A stretch of 64,000 nucleotides of DNA from CADEED01 sp963839685 (GTDB lineage: Bacteria; Pseudomonadota; Gammaproteobacteria; Steroidobacterales; Steroidobacteraceae). Below, one piece after another: positions 27,686 to 40,180 of the stretch. Numbering within the stretch: the first letter of the stretch is position 1; each line of letters begins with the position of its first letter. Under the pieces are notes generated by a model, which worked only from the letters and a program-made list of their open reading frames with translations, searched no databases and was not told where the DNA came from. The translations under genes and the position numbers were made by a program. The stretch is from the NCBI GenBank assembly GCA_963839685.1, contig CAWIVS010000008.1, forward strand, positions 190,290 through 254,289, written 5' to 3'.

Positions 27686-30600
27686 ATGGGTTCGCAATGG
27701 AACAGCGAACAGATCCTGCGCGAGGAAATCTTCAGCATCGAGCGGCTGGAGCAGCACGCGCGCAGCCTCGCGGCGGCACAACCCGTCACGCGTCAGCCCG
27801 GCTTCCGGCGCTCACTCGGCGCGCGCCTGCACAACAACGAAAAGGTACTGCTCGCCGCCTACCGATCGATCGCGCGCGCGGTGGACGAAGGCCGCACCAT
27901 CACACCCGCCGCCGAATGGGTGCTCGACAACTTTCACGTGATCGAGGAACAGATTCGCGAGATCCGCGAAGATCTGCCGCCCGGCTTTTATCGCCAGCTG
28001 CCCAAACTCGCCGAAGGTCCCTTCGTCGGCTTCCCACGCGTATTCGGCATCGCATGGGCGTTCGTGGCGCACACCGACAGCCGCTTCGATCCGGAATTCC
28101 TGCGGCGTTTCGTCGGCGCCTATCAGACCGTCGAACCGCTCACCATCGGCGAGTTGTGGGCGGTGGCGATCACGCTGCGCATCGTGCTGGTCGAAAACCT
28201 GCGGCGCGTCGCGCAACGCATCGTGATCAGTCGCGCCGCACGGCAGGAGGCCGACGCGATCGCCGACCAGCTTCTTGGAGTCAACGGACAATCCGTCAAT
28301 GCCAACGCGCTGCACGATTGGAAACGTCGCTCGGGAAAACTGACGCCCGCATTCGCGGTGCAGCTGGTGCAGCGGTTGCGCGAGCAGGATCCCAGGGTCG
28401 TGCCGGCACTGCTGTGGCTCGAGGATGAATTGCGCGCCTGCAATCTCGACACCGATCGTGTCGTGCAGGAAGAGCATCAGCGCCAGGGTGCCTCCAACGT
28501 CACGGTTCGCAACATCATCACCAGCATGCGGCTCATGTCGGATGTCGATTGGGCCGAATTCTTCGAAAGTGTCAGCCTGGTCGATGAAGCACTGAATGCC
28601 TCGGGCGAGTTCCGCGCGATGGATTTTCCGACGCGCAATCTGTACCGCAACGCCATCGAACTGCTGGCGCGCGGCGCGCTGCATTCCGAGCTCGACATCG
28701 CCAGACGGGTGATCGCCCTGGCCGCCAGCGCGCAGCAGCCGCGCGAGCGGGATCCGGGCTTCTGGCTGATTGCCGACGGTCGGGCGCGGCTCGAGCGCGC
28801 CATCGGCTTTCGTACTTCGCTGCGTGACCTGCGGGACCGGCTCAGCTTCACGTTGGGCGCCGGAGACTACCTGGCGGCGATTGCCTTCACCTGGGCATTG
28901 TTGCTGGCGGCCCCCGTGGCGCTGATGCAACAGAGCGGGATTCATGGTCCGCTGTTGTGGCTATTTGGCGTGCTCGCCGCCATCCCGGTCGCGGACGTTG
29001 CCGTCGCGCTGGTCAATCGCGCCGTGACGCGCGGCGTCGGCGCCAGCCGCTTGCCCGGCCTCGCGCTGCGCGAGGGGGTGCCGGAACACCTGCGAACGCT
29101 GGTGGCCATGCCGGTGCTGCTGAATTCGCGCGCGGCCGTCGAAGAACACCTGCACCGCCTGGAGATCCATCACCTGGCCTCGCCCGATGAGCAGCTGCAT
29201 TTCGCGTTGCTCACCGACTGGACCGATGCGCCGAAAGAGCACATGGCGGACGACGATCCGCTGCTCGATATCGCCATCGTCGGCATCGCGCGGCTGAACC
29301 GGCGTTACGGTCCGGCGGCCGGCGGCGAACGCTTCCTGCTGCTGCACCGGCGCCGCGTGTGGAGCGACAGCGAGCAGCGCTGGATGGGGTGGGAGCGCAA
29401 GCGCGGCAAACTCGCAGAGCTCAATCGCCTGTTGCGCGGCGCCACCGACACCACCTACGTCACCAGCACGGGGAACATTCCGTGGGTCCCCAGCGGCGTG
29501 CGTTACGTGCTCACGCTCGATGCCGACACGCGCGTACCGCGTGAGACGCCGCGCCGGCTCATCGGCAAGATGGCGCATCCGCTGAATCGCCCGCGCTTCG
29601 ATCCGCGCCTCGGACGCGTGGTCGATGGATACGCCATCCTGCAACCGCGCGTGGCGTTTTCTCTGCCGGTGACCATCGAGGCCTCGCCCTTCCAGCGGGT
29701 GTTCTCCGGCGCCTCGGGCGTCGATCCCTATGCCGCGGCGGTCTCCGACGTCTACCAGGACTTGTTAGGCGAAGGCTCGTTCGCCGGCAAGGGCATCTAC
29801 GACATCGACGCCTTCGAAGCGGCGCTCGCCGGGCGCGTGCCGGAAAGTTCACTGCTGTCGCATGACCTGTTCGAGGGCATCTTCGCGCGCGCCGGCCTGG
29901 CCTCGGACGTGGAAGTGGTCGAGGAATTCCCGGCGCGTTACGACGTGGCTTCCATGCGCCAGCATCGCTGGGTGCGCGGCGACTGGCAGCTGCTGCCGTG
30001 GATCTTCGGCCGCGACGACGCCGGCGCCGCCGCACACGGCCGCGGCGAGAGCCGCACGCCGCTCATCGGCGTGTGGAAAATGCTCGACAACCTGCGCCGC
30101 TCCCTGTCGGCGCCGATGACCGTGGCCGCGCTGGTGGCCGGCTGGCTGCTGCCGCTCGAGGCCGCCTGGCCCTGGTGTGCGTTCGTCATCCTGGCGCTCG
30201 GATTTTCGACGTTGCTGCCGGCGTTCGCCGGCATCGTGCCGCGACGTTCCACCGTCACCCTGAGCAGCCATTTGCGCGCGCTGCGCACTGATATCGCGCT
30301 GGCACTGGCCCAGCTCGCGTTGCTCACCAGCATGCTCGCCTACCAGGCCTGGCTGATGTGTGACGCCATCGGCCGCGCCTTGTGGCGGGTATTCGTGACT
30401 CGCAGGCTCATGCTCGAGTGGACTCCCGCGGACCTGCTCGGCAGCGCGCGCAATTCGCTGGGTGGTTTCTACGCGCGCATGCTCCGCGGCGTGTTGCTGG
30501 CACTGGCCGTCGCCGTTGGCTGCTGGTGCTGTGGCGCGGCTCGTTGCCCGCGATCTCGATCCCTTTCCTGCTGCTCTGGGTAGCCGCGCCGGCCATCGCC

Positions 30601-33600
30601 TGGCGCATCAGCCAGACCCCGCCCGCGGCCGCCAAGTCGGAGTTGACGGCCGAACAGCAACGCGAGCTCAGGCTGATCGCGCGGCGCACCTGGCGCTTCT
30701 TCGAAACCTTCGTCACGGCCGAAGACAATCACCTGCCGCCCGACAATTTCCAGGAAGACCCGCGCGCGGTGATCGCGCATCGCACCTCTCCCACCAATAT
30801 CGGCCTGTACCTGCTGTCCATCGTCGCGGCCCGCGACTTCGGCTGGTGCGGGCTGCGCGATGCGCTGGATCGCATCGAGGACACGCTGGGCACGTTGTCG
30901 CGCATGGCCACCTGTCACGGCCATTTCTACAACTGGTACGACACTCAGGACCTGCGCCCGCTCGAGCCGCGCTACGTCTCCTCGGTGGACTCCGGCAATC
31001 TCGCCGCGCACCTGATCACGCTGGCCGGCGCGTTCCGCGAGTGGCAGCAGGATCCGCGGCCTCTGCCCGAGGAGACCACCGGGCTCACCGATGCACTCGA
31101 CCTGGCGCGCGCGGCGTTACGCCGCTTCAAATTCATGCCTGGGCAGACCATTACGCGCGAGCTGGTTGAAACCGCATTTGCCGATCTCGAGTCGGCACTG
31201 CGGCCGGACTCTGCACGCCTCGATCCAGAGTTGGACGATCTCGCGGCGGCCGCGGAGCGTGCCTCGACACTGGTCGACATGGTGCGCACGCTCGCCCACG
31301 AAAACCGCGCCCAACGCGATACCGATCTCGTGTACTGGGTGGAAGCCGCGCGCCGCACCATCGACAGCTGGCGCAGCGATCTGCTGGCGCGCGACCCCGC
31401 GGGATTCATCGTCGAGCACCTGGAGACCCTGGCGCATACCGCGCTCGAGTTCGCGCGCGCCATGGAATTCGGCTTCCTGCTCGACACGCAGCGCAAGTTG
31501 TTGTCGATCGGCTATCGCGCCACCGACGGCACGCTGGATCCTTCCTGCTATGACCTGCTGGCCTCGGAAGCCAGGCTGGCGAGTTTTATCGCCATCGCCA
31601 AGGGCGACGTGGCCGCGCGCCACTGGTTCCGGCTGGGACGCACCGTGACGCCCATCGGTGCGGGCGCGGCGCTGGTGTCCTGGTCGGGATCAATGTTCGA
31701 GTACCTGATGCCCGACCTGGTGATGCATGCGCCGGGCGGTAGTTTGCTGTCGCAGACCAGCCAACTGATCGTGCGACGGCAGATCGCCTATGGCGCGGAA
31801 CTCAACCTGCCGTGGGGCGTCTCGGAATCCGCATACAACGCGCGCGATCTCGAGCTCACTTATCAATATTCGAACTTCGGTGTGCCCGGTCTCGGCCTCA
31901 AGCGTGGCCTGTCCGAAAACAAGGTGGTGGCGCCCTACGCCACCGGCCTTGCGGCCATGATCGATGGCGTGGCGGCGCTGGCCAACTTCCGTGCGCTCGC
32001 CGTGCTGGGCGCCTGTGGGCGTTATGGCTATTTCGAGGCCGTCGATTTCACGCCGAGTCGCCTGCCCGAGGACTCTCCCTTCGTGCTGGTGCGCTGCTAT
32101 ATGGCGCATCACCAGGGCATGAGCATCGTCGCCATCGCCAACGCGCTGAACGATGGGCGCATGCGGGCGCGCTTCCATTCCGACGTCGCGGTGCAGGCCA
32201 CCGATCTGCTGTTGCAGGAACGCACGCCGCGCGACGTCTCGGTGGCGCATCCGCGCGCCGAGGAAGTGGGCACCGCGGCTCGCATCACCGATCTGCAGGT
32301 ACCGGAGGTGCGCCGGCTGTCGAGCCCGCACGACTCCGCGCCGCAGACGCATCTGCTGTCGAACGGGCGCTACGCCGCCATGATCAGCGCCGCCGGATCC
32401 GGCTACAGCCGCTGGAACGACCTCGCGATCACGCGCTGGCGCGAAGACATCACCCGCGACGACACGGGCAGCTACATCCTGCTGCGCGACGTCGACAGTG
32501 GCCGGGTGTGGTCCGCCGGCTATCAACCCTGCGCCGTGGCGCCTGATGTCTACGAGGTCAGCTTCACCGAGGACCGCGCCGAGATCATTCGCGCCGACGG
32601 CGACCTCGTGACCACGCTCGAAGTGCAGGTCTCTCCGGAGGACGACGCCGAAGTGCGCCGCCTGTCGATCAGCAATTCCTCGACTCGCGCACGCGAGATC
32701 GAAGTGACTTCCTACGTCGAGCTGGTGCTGGGCGCGCAGGCGGCGGACGTCGCCCACCCGGTGTTCTCCAAACTCTTCGTGCGCACCGAGTTCCTGCCGA
32801 GGGAAAACGTGTTGCTGGCCAACCGCCGCCGCCGCGCGCCCGATGAACCCGAAGTCTGGGCGTCACATCATGCGGTCATCGAGGGTACGGCCGTGGCCGG
32901 CCCGGAGTTCGAAACCGACCGCATGGCATTCATCGGGCGCGGCCGCGAACTACGCGCTCCACTCGCGCTGCTGGAGGGCCGCGCGCTCACCGGCTCCAGC
33001 GGTACGGTGCTCGACGCGGTGTTCGCGCTGCGATATCGCCTGCGCGTGCCGGCGGGCGGCACCGCGCGCGTCGCGTTCTGGACCTGCGTGGCGCCCGGCC
33101 GTACCGAGGTCCTCGAGCTCGCGGACAAGCATCACGACGCGAACGCGCACATGCGCGTCGCAACCCTCGCCTGGACGCAGGCCCAGGTGCAGCTGCGCCA
33201 TCTCGGCATCGACGCCTCGCAGGCGAATCTCTTTCAGCAGCTCGCCGGCCGAATCCTCTATGCCGACGCCGCCGCACGCCCGGCGGGTGACGCCATTCGC
33301 CGCGGCGCGAGCGGGCCGCAGCCGTTGTGGTCGCAGGGTATCTCGGGGGATCTGCCCATCGTGATGCTGCGCATCGAGGAGACCGACGATCTGCCGGTGC
33401 TGCGGGAACTCCTGCAGGCGCACGAATACTGGGGGATCAAGCGGCTGTCCGTCGACCTGGTGATCTTCAACGAACGCGGCGCCTCTTACGTGCAGGATCT
33501 GCAGGTGGCGCTGGAATCGATGGTGCGGGTTGCGCAGGGTCGCTCGCGAATCGCCGGTGCCGATACGCGCGGCCAGGTATTCGTGCTGCGCTCGGATCTG

Positions 33601-36217
33601 ATCACCTCCGAGACTCGTGGCGCCCTGTTTGCGGTGGCGCGCGTGGTCCTGTCCGGCAGGCGTGGCAGTCTCGCCGACCAGGTCGAACGCATGCAGCCGA
33701 CGCCGACGCTGGCGCCACGCGCGCCGCGTCGTCCGACGCCCGGATTGCCACCGCCGAGCACCGAGACGGAGAAGTTGCGCAGCCTGGAATTCTTCAACGG
33801 GCTCGGCGGCTTCGCGGCGCAGGGCCGCGAATACACCGTTGCGGCCACACAGCCCACGCCGGCGCCATGGATCAATGTCATCGCCAATCGCGACTTCGGC
33901 TTTCATGTATCGGCCGAGGGCAGCGGCTTCACGTGGGCGCGCAACAGCCGCGAAAACACCCTCACGCCCTGGAGCAACGACCCGGTCACGGATCGACCTG
34001 GCGAGGTGATCTACCTGCGTGACGAGGAGTCCGGCGAATTGTGGAGTCCGACGCCGGCGCCGATCCGCCTCGAGCAGGCGCATTACTCCTGTACGCACGG
34101 TTTCGGCTACACACGCTTCCAGCAGCGTTCTCATGGCCTGGCACTGGAGCTCACACTGCTCGTCGCGGGCAATGATCCCGTCAAGCTCTGCCGGCTCCGC
34201 ATCCGCAACGACTCGGGGCGGCAACGAAATCTCTCCGTCACCGCGTACGTGGAATGGGTGTTGAGCCCGGCACGCGTCCACAGCGCACCGCACATCATCA
34301 CGGAATCCGACGCCAGCACCGGGGCGCTGCTGGCGCGCAATCCGTGGAACCACGCCTTCCCCGGCGTGGCCTTTGCGGACCTTGGCGGCCGCCAGACCGA
34401 ATGGACCTGCGACCGGCGCGAATTCCTGGGTCGTCACGGCGCACTGGAGGCGCCCGCCGCGCTGGTGGCCGGCACGACATTCTCGGGCCGCACGGGCGCG
34501 GCCCTCGATCCGTGCTGCGCGCTGCGCAGCCACGTCGAGCTCGCGCCCGGCGCCAGCACGGATTTCGTCATGTTGTTAGGCCAGGCCGAAAGCGTTGCCG
34601 CGGTGCGCGAGCTGGTCACGCGCCTGCGCACCGCCAACGTCGACGAGTTGCTGAACGCAGTTGACGCACAATGGCGATCGCTCACCGACCACGTGCAGGT
34701 GACGACGCCGGATCGGGCGTTTGACGTCATGATGAATGGCTGGCTGCTCTACCAGACGCTGGCCTGCCGCACCTGGGCGCGCGCGGCCTTCTACCAGGCG
34801 AGCGGCGCGTATGGTTTTCGCGATCAGCTGCAGGATGCGATGGCGTTGGCCGTGGCGCGCCCGCAGCTGCTGCGCGAACAGATCCTGCGCGCAGCGCGGC
34901 GGCAATTCCCCGAGGGCGACGTGCAGCACTGGTGGCTGCCGCACAGCGGCCAGGGTGTGCGCACGCGCATTTCCGATGATCGCGTGTGGCTGTCGTATGC
35001 GACGGCGTACTACATTCAGCTCACCGGCGATCAGGCGATTCTCGACGTCGAGCTGCCGTTCATCGAAGGTCCGCCGCTGCCCCCCGAGCGGCACGATTCG
35101 TTCTTCGATCCGTCGCCAGGCGCTGAGTCCGTCCCGCTTGTTCGAACACTGCCGCCGCGGGCTCGAGGGCGCCCTCGAGATGGGCGAGCACGGCCTGCCG
35201 CTGATCGGTACCGGCGACTGGAATGACGGCATGAACCGGGTCGGTGAACACGGCCGCGGCGAGAGCGTCTGGCTGGGCTGGTTCCTGCACGCCACGCTCT
35301 CGGCATTCGCGCCGCTGGCGCGCGAGCGTGGCGCGCTGGCGCTCGCCAGCAACTGGCTGGATGCGGCCGGACGCCTGCGCAGCGCACTCGAACAACATGC
35401 CTGGGATGGCGAGTGGTATCGCCGCGGGTTCTTCGACGACGGCACTCCGCTCGGTTCGGCGGCCAACGACGAGTGCCGGATCGACGCCATCGCCCAGTCC
35501 TGGAGCGTGATCTCGGGCGCCGGCAATCCGGCACGTGCGGCACGCGCCATGGAATCGCTGGAAGCCAATCTGTTACGGCGCGATCCGCCGCTCGCGCTGC
35601 TGTTCACGCCGCCGTTCGAGAAATCGCTGCAGGAGCCGGGCTATGTGAAGGCCTACCCGCGCGGCATCCGCGAGAACGGCGGGCAATACACGCACGCGGC
35701 GGTGTGGACGGTGATCGCGCTCGCCTTGCAGGGCAAGGCCGAGCGCGCGATGGAAGTCTTCTCGATGCTCAACCCGATCCGTCGCAGCCTGACGCGCGCC
35801 GACGTGCAGCGTTACAAGGTCGAACCCTACTCGGTCGCCGCGGACGTCTATGGCGAGCCACCTCATGAAGGCCGCGGCGGCTGGACCTGGTACACGGGAT
35901 CTGCCGGCTGGCTGTATCGCGCGGGCCTGGAATGGATTCTCGGCTTCCGGCTGCGCGGTGATCAGCTGATGCTGGCGCCCTGCGTGCCGCTGGAATGGCC
36001 GGGATTCACGCTCCACTACCAGCATCGCGGCACCCCCTACGTCATCCACTGCGAGCGCAAACCCGCGGCAAATGCACTGGTGCAGCTCACGGTCGATGGT
36101 CAGGCCCTGAAGGTGGGCCGCAATGTCGTCGACCTGGTCGCCGACGGCGCGCCTCACCATGTGCAGGTGGGCTGGCTGGCTGCTGCCGACGAAGAGATGG
36201 CGGTTTCGCGGCTCTGA
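27686..36217 (+). CDS. ndvB: Cyclic beta-1,2-glucan synthase, NdvB/Cgs type (two frameshifts)
   Basis: About 2843 codons, the expected length for the family, in three frames with shifts near 30520 and 35120. The N-terminal half has transmembrane clusters (roughly residues 390-470 and 800-960) around a GT84 domain: the DxD-like LDADTRVP near residue 611 and the QxxRW-type MRQHRWVRGDW near 757. The C-terminal half has two beta-sandwich modules (for example LLSNGRYAAMISAAGSGYSR) and a GH94 phosphorylase whose catalytic Asp lies in GTGDWNDGMNRVG. The enzyme makes cyclic glucan from UDP-glucose at the inner membrane and trims it to ring size. The start is ATG 27686 or TTG 27647; neither has a strong ribosome site. 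Confidence 0.92.
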
Positions 36218-36227
36218 GCGGCTTCTT

Positions 36228-36434
36228 CTAACTGCTCTTGCGGCGTGCGCCTGGCCTTGCCTCGGCGTCCGGCGACCAGGGCTTGCCGGTGCGCGATTCG
36301 ATGTAGGCACGCAGCAGCCGGCGCACCACCTGCGATGGCGTTGCATCTTCTTCAGCACAGAGGCGTTCGAAGACGGCCTTCTTGCGCGGATCGATCAGGA
36401 TCGTGAGCCGCGCGGTGCGTTCTTCAATTGCCAA
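36228..36434 (-). CDS. Ribbon-helix-helix DNA-binding protein (CopG/Arc type)
   Basis: A 68-residue protein from a TTG start. The RHH fold is visible as the beta-strand TARLTILID, helix RKKAVFERLCAEED and helix TPSQVVRRLLRAYIE, followed by a basic tail. It lies divergently from the hyf-like operon, with an AT-rich 103-base gap between them that could hold operators for both. No toxin partner is adjacent, so an autonomous repressor is more likely than an antitoxin. Confidence 0.75.
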   Translation of the reverse strand: MAIEERTARLTILIDPRKKAVFERLCAEEDATPSQVVRRLLRAYIESRTGKPWSPDAEARPGARRKSS

Positions 36435-36537
36435 GAAAATACCCTCGTGAGCGCGGTGTGCATCAAATGATAATAGTATTCACATTTGAGCCGCATCCTG
36501 CAACACTAGGCTGGGTTCCTCTTCCTGTGGGCAAGCG

Positions 36538-38552
36538 GTGGCAGTCGGGTCGTTTTCGGCACTGGTCGCATCTGTTGCGCTGCTCGCGGCCTGGGCATGC
36601 ATTGGCGTACTCGGGCTGGCGCGCCCGTCGAGCGTCGTTCTGGTGCGCCGCCTGCTGTTTCCGCTCGGTGCCTTGGTGGGCCTGGCGCTCGCCGCGGTTG
36701 CGCTTTTCACCATCGCCGCACCCGCCGAGCAGCAGGTATTGCCGCTGGGGCTCCCGGACCTGCCGTTCCACCTGCGCCGCGACGCACTCAGCAACGTGTT
36801 CCTGTTCCTGCTGGGCGCCGCCTCGGCCGGTATTTCGCTGTTCGGCGCAGGGTATTTTCGCACCGGCGAAGGATCGCCGCCGGGGCTGCTGTGCCTGCAG
36901 TACCACGTGTTCCTCGCCAGCATGGGCTTCGTGCTGCTGGCCGACGATGCATATGCCTTCATGGTGTCGTGGGAGACGATGGCGCTGTCGTCGTACTTCC
37001 TGGTCACGACGCAGCATCGCATCCCCGAAATCCGCAGCGCCGGCTTTCTCTATCTGCTGATTGCGCATCTCGGGGCGATCTGCGATCCTGCTGGCTTCGG
37101 CGTGCTGCAGGGCGGAAGCTGGCAGTTCACCTTCGACGCCATGCGCGGCGCGGCGTTATCCCCGCCTTGGGCGGCGGTCGCTTTCTGCCTCGCGCTGCTC
37201 GGCTTCGGCGCCAAGGCGGGGCTCGTTCCGCTGCACGTATGGCTGCCCGAAGCCCATCCGGCCGCGCCGTCGCCGGTCTCGGCGCTGATGAGCGGCGTCA
37301 TGCTCAAGACTGCGCTGTACGGCTTGCTGCGCGTCACCTTCGACCTGCTGGGGAACCCCGCCTGGTGGTGGGGGCTCATACCGCTCGCGCTCGGGCTGTT
37401 CACTGCCATCTACGGCGTGGTGTTCGCCGCTGCGCAAACGGACATGAAACGGCTGCTGGCGTTCTCGTCCATCGAGAACATCGGCATCATGTTCACGGGC
37501 GTGGGCCTGGCGATCGTGTTTCGCGGCGTGGGCATGAACTCACTGGCGGCACTGGCGCTGATCGCCGTGCTGTACCACGCCGTCAATCACGCCTTCATGA
37601 AGAGTCTGCTGTTCCTCGCCACGGGCTCGGTATTACACGCCACCGGCCAGCGCAACCTCGGCCGTCTCGGCGGCCTCATTCACCGGATGCCGTGGGTGGC
37701 GTGGCTCACCTTGATCGGCGTCCTCGCGATCGCCGGGTCTGCCGCCGCTCAACGGTTTCGTGTCCGAGTGGCTGTTGCTACAGGCCTTTCTCTCGGCGCA
37801 CGAAGTCCCGCAGACCTTTGTCAACATGCTGCTGCCGCTCGGTGCGGCGGTGATCGCGCTCGCGGCGGCCCTCGCCGCCTACGTCATGGTGAAGTTCTAC
37901 GGCGTGGTGTTCCTCGGGCAGCCGCGCGAAGCGGCGCTCGCCGATGCCCACGATGCGGGCTGGTTGGAGCGCGTCGGGCTCGCGTGGCTGGCGTTCGGTT
38001 GCGTCGCGCTGGGAGTGCTGCCCTCACAGGTGGTCGCCCTGCTCGGCATCGTCACCCGAGCAGCTCGGCTGTCGCGGCCACGACGACCAGCATCGAGCTG
38101 GTGGCATGTTCGTTCCGCTGACTGCGCGCAAGGCGGCCTACGCGCCGCTCGTGTTCCTGCTCGCCATCGTCGCCACGATCGGCATCACTCTGTGGGCCGT
38201 AGTGTCCTGTATCACCGGCGCGTGCGGCGCGGCTCCGCCCTGGGATTGCGGTTTCGCGCGGCTCGACGCACGCATGCAGGATACGCGCGGAAGGGTTTGG
38301 CCAGCCGATTCGCGCGATATCTTCGCTGCCGTTTTTCGACATGAAGCGTGAACTGCCGTCGCCGTTCGATCTCGCACCGCGTTATCACGTGGTGGTCGGA
38401 GACAAGTTGTGGCGCCTGCTGTACGCACCCCTGGAGCGGGTCGTGCAGCGCGTCGCCGCGGCCGTGGCCTGGCTGCAGCAGGGGCGCATCGCGACCTATC
38501 TTCTTTACAGCTTCGCGACACTCTTGATCTCCTGCTGGTGTTCGTCCTGTGA
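36538..38552 (+). CDS. hyfB: Hydrogenase-4 component B-like antiporter-type subunit (NuoL/HyfB family, frameshifted)
   Basis: About 671 codons with shifts near 37738 (an extra T after AIAG), 38065-38095, 38283 and 38531. It is a many-helix proton-translocating subunit: WETMALSSYFLV (conserved Glu in TM5), FGAKAGLVPLHVWLPEAHPAAPSPVSALMSG (conserved Lys and the HPAAPS loop) and AVNHAFMKSLLFLATGS. After the shifts it ends with MKRELPSPFDLAPRYHVVVGD and a last transmembrane helix. The start is GTG. It is the first gene of a six-gene operon for a complex related to formate hydrogenlyase and complex I membrane arms. The symbol is given by family, not by proven function. Confidence 0.85.
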
Positions 38553-39507
38553 GCGCGCAGCACTGGTATCACGCAGGTTCTCGAGGTGCTGGCGGCGCTG
38601 CTGGTTGCGCCACTGTTCATGGGCTGGATCAACCAATGCCGCGCATGGCTGCAGAACAGGTCGGCGCCGAGCCTGCTGCAGCCCTATCGCGGCATTCGCA
38701 AGCTGTTTCACAAGGACGCCGTACTGGCGCTCGAACGCCTCGCCGCTGTTCCGCGATGGCGCCCTACGTGGTGTTCGGCACCATGGTGTGCGCCGCGGCG
38801 ATCATTCCTTCGCTCGGCACGCGACTGCCCTTCTCGCAACGCCGCCGACGCCATCGCACTCGTGGGGCTGTTCGCGACCGCGCGCGTGTTCATGTCGCTC
38901 GCGGCGATGGATGTGGGCACGGCTTTCGGCACGCTGGGCGCTCGCCGCGAAATGCTGGTGGGCTTCCTCGCCGAACCTGCCCTGCTCATGGTGATATTCC
39001 TCGCCTCGCTGATCTCCGCCAGCACGGCCCTGCCGGCGATCTCGGAGGACATCGCAACCCGCACGCTGGCGCTGTATCCGAGCCTGGCGTTCACCGCCGT
39101 GGCATTCCTGCTGGTGCTGCTCGCCGAGAACGCGCGCATTCCGGTGGACAATCCCGGCCACACACCTCGAACTCACGATGATCCACGAGGCCATGCTGCT
39201 CGAGTATTCGGCGCGTCACCTGGCGCTGATGGAATGGTCGGCGGCGCTCAAGTTGTTGAACTATGCGTGCATCGGGTTCGCCTTGTTCCTGCCCTGGGGA
39301 GTTGCCACCGGTGAAACGCCGCCGCCTGGCTCGCTGCTCATTTCGATCCCGATTCTCGCGCTCAAGTTGACCGCGGCCGGGTTCCTGCTGGCGCTCATCG
39401 AAACCGTTTCGGCCAAGCTGCGCATCTTCCGCGCTCCGGAATTTCTCGCCACCGCGTTCCTGTTCGCCGTGCTCGGCCTGCTGGTGCACCTGCTGCTCGG
39501 AGCCTGA
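38549..39507 (+). CDS. hyfC: HyfC/NuoH-like membrane subunit (several frameshifts)
   Basis: About 320 codons starting GTG, overlapping the hyfB stop by four bases. At least four shifts lie between 38565 and 39165. Coherent pieces are LLVAPLFMGWINQCRAWLQN, SLLQPYRGIRKLFHKDAV, DVGTAFGTLGARREMLVGFL, ENARIPVDNP followed by HLELTMIHEAMLLEYSARHL, which matches the Glu-rich cytoplasmic loop of the NuoH/HyfC family facing the quinone-like cavity. It ends with two C-terminal helices. It anchors the peripheral arm to the membrane. Confidence 0.82.
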
Positions 39508-39509
39508 CC

Positions 39510-40179
39510 ATGAACGCCCTCACCCTCGACATGCAACTCTTGAACACGTTCGCCGCGTTGTTCCTGCTCACGTCTTTTGCCATGTTGTCGCAGCGCCGCG
39601 TGGTCACGATGGTCAACCTGCTCGCGTTGCAGGGCTCTCTTGCTGGGACTGGCGACGCTGTTGCTCGCCTGGCGTACCGGCAAGGGTCACCTGTACCTCT
39701 CCGGCACGCTCACGCTTTCGTTGAAGGCGCTGTTCCTGCCGTGGCTGCTGCATCGCCTGATCAAGCGCCTGGGCGTGTACTGGGACAGCGAGCCGCTGCT
39801 CAACATCTCCGGCACGATGCTCGTCGGCCTGCTGATCGTGATCTTCGCGTTCGGCCTCGCGCAGCCGATCGCGGCACTCGCCACCACCACCACGCGCAGC
39901 GCAATCGGCATCGCGGTCGCGGTGGTGCTGCTGGCCTTCCTCACCATGATCACGCGCCGCAAGGCCATGTCGCAGGTGGTCGGTTTCCTGTCGATGGAGA
40001 ACGGCCTGTTCTTCGGCGCGATGAGCGCAACCTACGGCATGCCTATGATCGTCGAGCTCGGCGTGGGACTCGACATCCTGGTCGCGATGCTGGTGCTGGG
40101 CGTGTTCTTCTTCCAGATCCGCGAGCAGTTCGACAGCCTCGATCTGCACCATCTCGAGAACCTGAGGGAGGACAAGTAG
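39510..40179 (+). CDS. hyfE: HyfE-like membrane subunit (NuoK-related, one frameshift)
   Basis: About 223 codons with one shift near 39640 (in LLALQGSLLLGLATLLLA). It has six or seven transmembrane helices; the conserved region is MSQVVGFLSMENGLFFGA, with the Glu typical of NuoK/HyfE, followed by VELGVGLDILVAMLVLGVFFF. It starts two bases after the hyfC stop. Part of the proton-translocating membrane module. Confidence 0.83.
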
Positions 40180-40180
40180 C

